A DNA stretch of 64,000 nucleotides from Gavia stellata (taxonomy: Eukaryota; Chordata; Aves; Gaviiformes; Gaviidae), in NCBI RefSeq assembly GCF_030936135.1, contig NC_082598.1, forward strand, positions 50,002,347 to 50,066,346, in the 5' to 3' direction. The first letter of the stretch is position 1. Every line of letters starts with the position of its first letter. Of this stretch, positions 54,701 through 64,000 are shown one piece after another. A program made the position numbers and the translations under genes. The notes beneath the pieces are model-generated. The model worked only from the letters and a program-made list of their open reading frames with translations, was not told the DNA's origin and searched no databases.

Positions 54701-57700
54701 TTTCGCAATTATTCTCTGTTTTGGCTACCAAAAGGAAGGTGGCACCCGGGAGCATTGCAGGAGGCGTACGCATGCACGTGTGTAAACACATACACGACTT
54801 CGCCTTATGCTGGCGCAGAGTACGGCCCTGTCGGAGTGTTTTTGGCTTTGTTAAGGTGCTCTGCAGCATACCAAGGGCACAGAGTAAGCCCACATCATAC
54901 ACAGGGACACAAGTGCTTAACTTGTGTTAAGAGGTTGAAATGTGCTGTTTCTGCCTTGACAAGAATTCATGCACAGGGACACTCTTAACTTGTGTTAAGA
55001 GGTTGAAATGTGCTGTTTCTGCCTTGACAAGAATTCATGCACTACAGCCATAGAGCTGAGCCCCTGAACCCCACCTAACACAACAGGCAAGAGCAAAGGT
55101 GTGCACATGCCACAGGGAACCACATATCGAAAAGGAGTACACCAGTTCACCATGTGGTTCTCAGGTTTCAGGAGGAAAGTTGCAATGGATTTAGGTATAA
55201 TATGCAAGAGAAGCTGCTGCTCTCAGTGCTGGACTAGGGGTATTGGTGCAAGACCTCGCCTAACTCCATCTTGGTTATTTACAGCTCCCCTATTGGGTTG
55301 ACTGTACTTCCTTTAGAATATCAACTGGCTTTAAAACTACCACTTAACTAAAACATCCTCTTGGGGTTCATAATGGTGGAAACGATTCAGCAGAGATTTT
55401 TTTTTTTTTTTTCTTGCTTAATGCATCCCTGACAGTGCTTTTTTGGGAATTACTTTAGGTTTTAAAAACAACCTGAAGGGTAAGCAGCAATGAGATACCC
55501 CTAGGGTTAAGTCAGAATAGAAATTAAAGGCTCTGTATTCAAGTAGTAACATGGGTCAAGAACCCAAAGTCCATGGGTTGTGTATGAAACAGGTTGGATA
55601 AGCTTACTTACCCAGGTTTCAAAGAGCTGCAACTATTGCACCTCAAGTTTCCATTTCAAACATGGATTCCATAGAGTTACAGGAAAATATTTCAGACCTG
55701 ACCTTAACAGTATGTCTAGGTCAGCCTTGCATTGTTTAATCGAGATCTGCGATAATTTAACGCCTGTAGTTTCAAGATCATAGAAGCACTCACATGGTTT
55801 CTGGGTCAGACCTTACACTTAAAAGGCACGCAGAGGCACAAATGCTGTCTTTTGAACAGCCTTTCCTCAGCTTGTGTCATTAGAGGCAAATGCCTCTGAG
55901 TTTACAACACAGTATTTGCACAAAGACTTTTTAGAGAGAAACTGGTTGGGTTGCAGACCCTACTAAGCTGCAGCAATAAGCTTCTGACTGGCATTTGTTA
56001 CAATGAAAACTCCTCCAAATTAACCTTTGCAAGGGGTGGGGGAAAAGTGGCAATTTTGGAAGGGGTTTTGCTTGCCAAACTTCACCTGTGAGAAAGGCAA
56101 GCAGAAAAAACAAGCCATCATGTACTGATGGTGCTTCTCAAAGGCGCACCACTAAGCCTGCTTCCCACTCTTTCATTAAAATCCATATACCAGAAGGGCG
56201 GGGGGGAAGATCGAAGGTTCAGTCCCAGCTCAGCTGCAGACCCCCACACAGCCTTGGACCCTGCAGCTCTTTGCCTCATCCTCCCAACTGGAGGATGGAG
56301 ATAAGCCTGGGTACCTCCTGGGCGCAGGCTTACCTTCACAGCATAGGTGGTAGAAGGGTCCTTGGAGCAGGTGGCACAGTAATATATTGCATCCCCCGAA
56401 TCACAGCAGGGCTTGTTGCACGTCAGCTTGAAGAGCGACCAGTTGTTTTCGCTGAAGTGCAGCTCGTTCTTCTGCTCCCGCATGAAGCAGTCCTCACACT
56501 TGGCAACCAGGCGGCGCAAGGACTCGGCGTAGAGGGCCCCCAGCTTGGCGTACACCCCCTCCTTGCTGTCGATGTTGCTCAGGAGGTTGTGGAGCTGGAG
56601 GCTGGAGCCTGATGACACCTGGCTGGACACACTGAGCTGCGAGGAGGAAAGGGACTGGAGGTTTCTGCTGGGGATGCAAGCCCCTGTGCTCTTACCAGTG
56701 GCTGAGCCCCAGTAGCCGTTTCCTTTGGAGCCTTTCTCCAGGGACTCGGAGGAGGAGAAGGCACCGGGGCGGCCCCCCAGGCTGGACGGATGGACGAAGG
56801 GAGGCTCCTCTCGGAGACAGACATTGCTCTCGGAGTGGCTGACATTCAGCCTGGGGCTGGCAGCATCGGCTGCTCTGCCTGAAGATGCCTGTCCCCCAAA
56901 AAAGCCATCTGGGGAGGACACCGTTCTGCTCACTGTCTTCTTCTGGGGCAGAGGGGGTGGGCAGCTGGGGGCAGAGGAGGGACCATCCTCACCGGAGGCA
57001 GGAAGGAAAGGGACCGGGAGAAACACTTGGCTCTCAGCTGGAGGGGGCGAGTGGTTCGGCTCAGATGAGTGCCCTAGGAGACAGTGACACACAAGAAGAT
57101 GCCATGAGTGGCCATTGTGGGCTGGGAGCACAGGTTCCTCTTCACGTCCCTGACACCCCGACAGCCTACCTCTCCCAGGGCCCTGGCTGGGAACAAAGCA
57201 GCAAGCCAGGTTACATCTGAACCCAGTGCACAGTCCTCATCTGCTCATGACTGCAAAGGTTCACTGAAGGTGTTAGGGATTTAATCCAGTTTAATACAGC
57301 AGGTTTGCAAAGCAGCCTACAACCAGCCATCTAGAGAAATGCCCCCTTTGAAACAACTCCCCTATGAACTGCATACACAGTAGTAAAAAGCTAGTAGAGG
57401 GTAAATATTTAAGCTGTGATGTCATCCACAAGGAGGTAAGAACAAAGCACTTGGGGATTTGAGGACAATCTCTTAAACAATGCCTGTTTCCCCTGGGAGC
57501 TGCCACCCAGTGCTTCAGCAGCACAGGGTGATAAGGAGAGAGTGACGCCCTACACAGCTCCGGCCCTCCGGCTTAAGCGTGACCACAGCAGCCCAAGAAG
57601 TGTATTGAACCTGTCTCTCTGCCTCACACTGGGTAAGGGTCACAGGGCAAGGCCTGGGATTTTGCCAGTTTCCATCCTCCTGAAAAAATCTGGCCTACCC

Positions 57701-60659
57701 CACTGCTGCCTGTCCCCCAGCTTATTGCCAGACCTCTTTGCTCAGAGGGCAGCCTGGCCCACTACATACCACTAGCCCCCAAGCAGCCCCACATGCCACC
57801 TGCATGGATTGGGATGGCTGGCTCCTTTCAGGCAGCTGTAGCAGCCGTTTTCCTACCCTGGCCAGACTGGAGACAGGTAATACAGTTGCATGTCATGGAA
57901 GAAGGGGAAGGAAAGAGAAAAAAAGGCAAAAAGAGATGATTTGACATTGAAATAAAGAGCAGTAATTTCAGGTCATGGAGACAGAACAAATGTGGAGTGG
58001 AGGGGTCTGCAGGAGAAATTAAAAGAAGAAACATAATTGTTTCAGAAAATTTTCTATACCACTTGAATGACAGGTGGGACTTTTGATAAACTTGAGCTCT
58101 GCTAACACTTGCATGCAAGTGTAGACCTTGAAAAGTGCATGGTGGGGTTTTGCTCCAAGCAAGCTCAACAGATAGCGAGATCTATTGCTTTCTTTGAACG
58201 CAGCTTCCAAAGCTGCAGAGTGGTAGCAAGCCATCCTTCCTCCTCACAAGGCTGCTGGTGAGGGTTCAGCTGCCAGCAGGCACTTCCTCACAGTGGCTTT
58301 CTGCTTGCCCCACAGGAACGCCCTGGGGCAGTTTCATGTCAGCCTGCAGCAGGAGCTTGTCTCTTACAATCCTAGTGATTCACCAGCTCTCACGCACAAC
58401 CTCCAAGCACAGGGGCTCAGCAGCTCAGATCCCCAAGCTCCCAGCCTGTCCAGGTGTGTCTGTGTGGTGTCACATGGAGGCTTAAAGCCATACCAGCTGT
58501 GCCAGAGCAGCAATCCCTGTTAGCTGCTCGCCACCTGAGACTGCATGAGGTGGGGGCAGGTTCGCTAGTGCTCAGCTACCAGAGCGGATGCCGGCACAAC
58601 CTGTCCCTGTCCCTCCCCACCAGAGTCTGGTAGTGTGACATCAATTTTCATTTGTCACCTCCACTGCCAAGGCTGCCTGTATGCTCCTGCTGCAATACAC
58701 CCCATCCCAAGCAACAGCGCTGAGAGACACCCCAGGAATGAGCAGCACTGATTTTGGCTTTTGTGGAAGATAAGCTTCCCATGCAAGGCAGTTTCAACAC
58801 CCCATTTCTGATGACGTGCTCAGAAACAACTCTGTAGGAAATGCTGTGAATCAGCACACGTCTCTCTTGCCCCAGTTCCTGGGTGCCAAGCTATCCGACT
58901 CCCTTTGGGCCCTTACTCCAGGTGTCTGCCCACATTGTGCACCCAGTCACTGAGCAGTTGACTGCTCTCCAGTTTCAGCTGCTCTCCAGCTGCAGTTAAC
59001 TGTGGAGCCCATGGCTCAACAGATGTATGCCCCAAGCTTTAACAAAAACCCAGACATCTGCATCATACCCTGCTTGGTCCACGGGAGAGATCCCCTCCAT
59101 TAAAAATCCTGTCAAAGGCCATGGGCAGGGATCGTTCAGCATGGCATCTCTTGCCACTTCCAGTCCAAGGGGCTTTGACAGATAACCAAGAGAAATTCTT
59201 CGGCATGCAGCCCAAGAGCAACTCAACAGAGGCACCTCTGCCAGGACACGCAGCCGAATTCCCGTTTCAAGAGGCAAGAATAACTTGACAGAGTCTTACG
59301 GAACAAACGTCAGTGCTGGAAGCTTTGGCAACCGGTCCACGTGCCTAGCCCACAAATGCCAAACTGCTCTTACCTTTTTTTACGTGGTGCTGGGCTCCGC
59401 CCCAAGCACAGGGTAAACAAATGAAACCCTTTCACAACTTTCCTAACAGTGCTTTGCACCTTCAGCATAGTCCTTCTGCATGTCAAGGGCGTAAAAGCTC
59501 CCCCCCGCCCCGTTCATATTTTAACATCTGACAGCACAGCCAATTAATTTGAGCTCACCTCACTCAGTGATTGACTGCATAGCTTCTTGCTTGCATCAGC
59601 AAGAAAAACTGCATTCGGGTTGTTCATTTAAAAACTCAACTTTCCCGAGACGAGTTGAAACAGTTGCTTCTGTTAGTGGAGGCAGAGAAACCCTCTCGTC
59701 CCATATCATTTTTGACAGCAAATTGCTTCTGTGCCCAGCAAGTAAAGATCCAACATCTGTGAGTTTTTCTTCCCCCTGTACAATTTCCTGGCGTGGTCTC
59801 ACTCTCAGACTCCAAGTGAGTGGCGGAAAAATGGAGTTTCCAGAGCTCTGGCTCTTAATTTTATTGCTGCACATTGTTGCTCTTGGAAAGACAGAACTTC
59901 CACTACACGAAGGTTGCTTTTACAAAGGAAATACTTTCTGAGCTGCTGAACACGTTACTGCATGTCTAAGTTACGCACTGATGAAGAAAGTGACTTCACA
60001 GTAAGTATTTTTTAATCTCAGTTAAACGAGTGCAGGCAGATTCTTTCCCCTTCAAGAAATAACTGGGAACACAATGAGAGGGAGAGATCACCTCTAGCAC
60101 AAGACTCCTTCTGGTACTCCTCAAATCTGTGGAGGACTTTCTATGGCAGGGCTACTTGTGACCTCATGCAACATGTGAAGCACAAGCAGGATAAGGACAA
60201 TTGCTTTCAGATGGACGTTTTATCTAGACAAGAGGAGAGCCACAGGATGAATGATTTTGGCACTTGCCAAATGAAAGAGGAAAAAACCCATGATGTTGGC
60301 CTGACTGCCACATTCATCTTAAGTGCATCAAGAGGCAGAAGAGAAGGAGAAGTGGAAAGAGGAAGGGTTGCTGGGGGAACTAGGTGACAGGACCCTCATG
60401 ATGCCTGCTCTGAAGATGCTGCCCCAGCAGCGAGCCTCAGGATGGAGGTAACTTCTTCCTCAGGTCCGATGCTACCTCTCCCATACCCAATGGTCACTTA
60501 CTGCCATCACTGCCAGTCTGCGTGTCTGAGTCGAGGCTGTCGGTGGAGCCAGCCGTGAAGCTGACGTGGACACTCCTGAAAGGTGGGCTCAGGCTCTCGG
60601 CAGAGCTGTTGCTGACCCTCTCCAACTCAGCATTATTTGGGTTCATTTTCAGAGCATGC
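51753..60659 (-). CDS. PRAG1: PRAG1 (pragmin/SgK223) pseudokinase scaffold, last three coding exons
   Basis: Exons on the minus strand: 60502-60659, 56334-57073 and 51753-52790 (TGA). They keep frame through GT-AG junctions and give the last 644 residues; human PRAG1 has about 1400, so the N-terminal half lies beyond 64000. The first exon has MNPNNAELERVSNSSAESLS. The second has Ser/Pro-rich sequence, PPPLPQKKTVSR, the dimerisation helix region (SNIDSKEGVYAKLGALYAES), then CDSGDAIYYCATCS and YAVK. The last holds the rest of the kinase fold (HFNIQQDCGHFVAS, HGIIHRDLCLENLLL) and the C-terminal helices (LEDWLCCQYLASAEP, LKLLQLL). HRD is kept but the DFG site reads SNF, as expected for the catalytically dead PEAK family. 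Pragmin scaffolds Csk and Rho/Rnd signalling and pairs with PEAK1 at adhesions. The Csk-binding tyrosine motif is outside the window. Confidence 0.95.
54902..55041. repeat. Tandem duplication, about 70 bp, two copies
   Basis: Copy one (54902-54973) and copy two (54974-55041) both begin CAGGGACAC and end AAGAATTCATGCA. The roughly 60-base block from CTTAACTTG onward is essentially identical. The near-perfect match suggests a recent event in a PRAG1 intron. Confidence 0.9.
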
Positions 60660-63600
60660 CTAGAGAGAGTGAAAGAGAAGAGTCAGGAGACAGATGGCAA
60701 AAGATACCCTGCATGCACTTGTGCATGGAGACTCAAGCTGAGAGCAGGCTTAGCTTGGTTACTGCACATCCATACAGACACTATGCAGCCTTTTACCACA
60801 CCATAGTACCTCATTCCTCTGCACTTTTCTTCTTTCTCCAGCACCTGGGGATCACATCCCACTGACACTGAGTGGGTTATAGCCTTGCAGCCCCCATGCC
60901 AGCCCCCCATGCCAAACCAGCTGTGCTTGAGCACTGAGTCAACCGCATCCAGCCCCACTCTGCACCTCCTTTGCCTAGCACATGTGGGGTCCTGGACCAC
61001 ATCCCATCTTGGCCACCATCACTGGATAGCGGGGACCCACCAGCGTTTGCCTTCAGTAAAGTTCTCAATGGAAGGGAGTGGCATCACTCCTCCCATTTTA
61101 CAGAAAGGCAGGTTGAGGCTGGGTGTCAGAACCCAATTCCTTCATGTCAGAGGCATAAGTGGAATAAGAGTCCAGCAGCTGTTGTCTCCTCAGTGCATCA
61201 CAGTAACTACTGACACCTTCCAAAAGAAGAAGCGCCTCTGCAGAAAACAAGAGTCTGCCAAACTCAGGACCCACCATGCAGGTTTTAATGCAAGACCTAC
61301 AGTTTTCCATGCAGCTTCCATCTAAATAAGTATATAAATAAAGCATAAACTGGGCTTATAACCTGCCAGGTCACAGTTTAAGTGATCAGTTGTAGGCAAG
61401 CAGGACTTTTCGCTAAGATAAAGAATTTCCCTTGCATTTTCTTCATTTTTTTCCTCCTTGGAAAACAACAGAAACCGTTGAAATCAGGCAACACGTCAGA
61501 GCACAGACTCTTCTAGCTTTGGTACAGTTCAGACTCTCTATCGACCAGCAAACGAAGGTTACCAGTCCATATTTTTAAGTAAAACTGCCACTCTGCTGAT
61601 AAAATTCAACACGTTGTTGATAAAGATTGTGAAAAGGTTAGTGGCAGACTTGTAAAAAAGAAAAAGGACTTCCACCAGCTATCTTGCTGGAAGGTATCCG
61701 GCGTTTCCTAATCAGACGGCTGAATGGCTGCTGAGAAAGACAAACAAAAGACGTGCACGACCATTTTCTTGTGGCACCCTGTTCATGCGCACAGGACCCC
61801 TTCTCTTCCAAAGCCCCCAAGCACAGCAGATGCCACAAGCGATTTTTATTTGAAGATTGAGAAATGTTTCGTTCCCCATCCAGACAAAGCACTTACTCTC
61901 ATGTCCACACCACCACATGGAGAGCAGAGTGTATGAGAAGCCCGGAAGAAACTTCTGCCAGACTTCCTCATTAGCCTGAGCAGCCTCGGTCTAAAAATAC
62001 TCAGGGGCTGATGAAAATAAGGCTCTAAAAACCACCTCAGGTATAACTCCGCAAAGACACTGGTCTTGCACTACTGATTAATTTACCACAGCAAGCCTCT
62101 TGGGGATGATTTACAAAACTTTGCAATGCACCACACAAGTCACAGTTAAAAAATAAAAAGAGAGAGTGCGAGAGACACACTGAGATTTTTATCTCTGTCA
62201 CAATTAATGCTGTTGAAAGCAACCAACTGGACTTAAATCCTTTTCTCTTTTTTTTTTTATAATAAAGATATATCTTTATCCTATAACTTTCTCAGACGTT
62301 TAACTTTTAGTAATTTGGGGGGAAAAAAATGCATGGGTGCACACCCGTGCGGGTGCACTGTCTGACCTGGCAAGAATCAAGGAAGCGTTTGAATCCATAA
62401 GAAAAGAAGATTTTGCGAGAGAGCTGGTCTCGATTTGCACAGATGAGAGGTTTTCTAACACATTCCTCCCCTCCCCCCCCCGCCCCCCCAAAAGTTGGTG
62501 CATTTCTGTTTCCTTCCCATCACTTAAACACAAATCCGCAGAGCTGCCTTACCATTCCCGCACTCAGAGAGAGATGGAACTTTGCTTGGCGGGGTCCAAG
62601 GTCCACCGCACGCAGCCACACCTATTCCTCCAAGCAACCTGGGCGCAACGCGGCGTCTGCCAGAACCGTGCTGGCTGCTGCTTTTGCCGAGCTCAACGTC
62701 GTGGTGAAGTCAGATGTACAGAGAGCCCCGTTTCCTCTCTGTACCGCTGTGACTTATGTAAAATGCAGTTCCTGAATAGGCACACCGAAATAGAAATTGT
62801 TTGCTGCTTAAACGACATCCTGCTCTTGTTTCAGATGTTACAGCCTGGCCACCTAATACGGCCTGGAAATATCTCCGCTTTACATCTCTCCCTTTTCCTT
62901 AGAGCTGCTTGAAGCTCAGGCTGCAGCCTGCACATTAAAATACCAAAGCATTACTGAAAACACTTGCTAGGGTCAAACTCTCCCATTTCAGTAAAATTCC
63001 ACCCCAAGAGGAGGTCAACACCCCATTGCTGCAACAACCTGTGGGATTCTGATTTACAGCTAACCTGAATTTCCCCTGCTCTGGTAGTGTTCCTTTCCAC
63101 CATGTGTGACTGCAAGGGCACAGGAGGCTATTCTCCATCTCGTCCTTTTCACCAAAGGATATTGGAAATAAAGGGCATCAACCCATCTTAAATCTGAAGA
63201 AATCATCGTGATTGTCCCCCCACCAGCTTGCTAACATCTGTGGGCTCCATCCCCCTTCAGAAAGATGTAGCAGTGGTTAATTTACCTCCATTTCAAAAAT
63301 CCATGCTCAGCAACTTAAACGTGACCAGCAACTTCAAGAGCAGCAGAAGAGCCTCCTTCATGTGCCAGTGCATAAAGAACAGGTCACAAGAGTCACCCCT
63401 CCCAATCTAATAACCTAAAAAGACAGAATTTCCGGCTCCCCAAATTATTCTGGCGGCTTTAGTTCAGTTACTCAACATCGTCCATGCAACATGCTGCCAT
63501 ATTCAGGCAACCCTTCCTGTTCACTATTCTCCAGTTTTCCCATCCTAAACAATTTAATCCAGCTGACTTTCCACACCATTCCCACAGTCCTGCCTAAAAC

Positions 63601-64000
63601 AAGTCAAGGTTGAAAACAGCAATCTTGTAAAAAACCCAACAAAACAATACAGTCTGGAGTTCTATAACACTGCAAAGGGACCCGGATTGTTTGCCATGCC
63701 CCACACTGCATCTCCGGCCAGCGCATGCTTTGTCTTTCCCGTGATTCATAGTCGATCAGTAGCCATGTGTTTAATTTCACATTTCTTAACAGATTGGGGT
63801 CCCACTTGAAGCTGCTGTGGGACTGCAGCATGGCCAGCTGCGCACCTTGCACTTCTTGGAGAGAGAGTAGAGACAGGCACCAAAGTGTGGTTCCCTTAAC
63901 TGCAGCAGATACATGGGCCTTGGGATATCACCCCAGGGATCCCTCGGACTCCGGGCATGCCTTCGGCTTGAATTTCCTGCCCAAGATTTGACATGCAGAT
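60660..64000. other. PRAG1: PRAG1 intron or upstream sequence
   Basis: No long minus-strand frame is present, so the large N-terminal PRAG1 exon is not here and must lie further right. The stretch holds a MIR-like remnant, short A/T runs and a C-run near 62470-62490. No other gene is supported. Confidence 0.6.
61085..61140 (-). mobile_element. MIR/CORE-SINE-like remnant
   Basis: CCCATTTTACAGAAAGGCAG followed by GTTGAGGCTGGG matches the MIR reverse-complement motif CCCATTTTACAGATGAGGAA / ACTGAGGC. It is short and lies in a PRAG1 intron, or upstream of the exons seen here. Confidence 0.4.

Noticed and set aside
62337-62912. 191-codon plus-strand ORF near the right end
   Set aside because: No domain or signal, overlapping frames are also open, and nothing in the context supports a gene.

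Overview
The window reads as a piece of a bird nuclear genome. Three CR1-type LINE fragments (one with the family's ATTCTATG-type 3' tail), an angiogenin-like secreted RNase, and vertebrate-style split genes with canonical GT-AG introns all point that way. Five protein-coding genes can be assembled exon by exon. Gene identities rest on remembered human protein sequences and on reading frames that stay continuous across splice junctions; no database search was run.

Layout. 1-7476 is intron or upstream sequence of SH3D19, holding one 5'-truncated CR1 copy. 7477-26898 (+) is the 3' two-thirds of SH3D19, a multi-SH3 adaptor (13 coding exons), with a long 3'UTR reaching the poly(A) signals near 30.0-30.2 kb. 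RPS3A (ribosomal protein eS1) is complete at 32808-37503 (-), tail-to-tail with SH3D19. It has a 5'TOP-type start, a TATA-like box, a cluster of TCTCGCGAGA-type elements, a box C/D snoRNA candidate in its last intron and an antisense CR1 in intron 4. A CpG island covers its promoter. From 38.4 kb the sequence becomes GC- and minisatellite-rich. Inside this zone lies a compact TATA-driven gene for an angiogenin-like ribonuclease (40597-41028, +), bracketed by two degenerate minisatellites that are roughly reverse complements of each other, then a CA-rich array and an old CR1 piece. MBOAT4 (ghrelin O-acyltransferase, 46627-48708, +) is complete in three coding exons. PRAG1 (pragmin pseudokinase, -) contributes its last three coding exons (51753-60659); its upstream exons lie beyond 64000.

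The genes do not form a functional unit: a scaffold adaptor, a ribosomal protein, a secreted RNase, a lipid acyltransferase and a pseudokinase scaffold. The most interesting observation is a decaying SH3-encoding exon in SH3D19 (17561-17698). It still translates as an in-frame match to the first SH3 domain of the human protein, but its 5' splice site reads AT instead of GT. Skipping it keeps the frame, so this bird's protein probably has four rather than five SH3 domains. Other points worth checking are the snoRNA, the RNase with Ala where angiogenins have the conserved Asp after the catalytic His, the inverted minisatellites, and the switch from human-4q31-like to human-8p-like gene order just past the RPS3A promoter.
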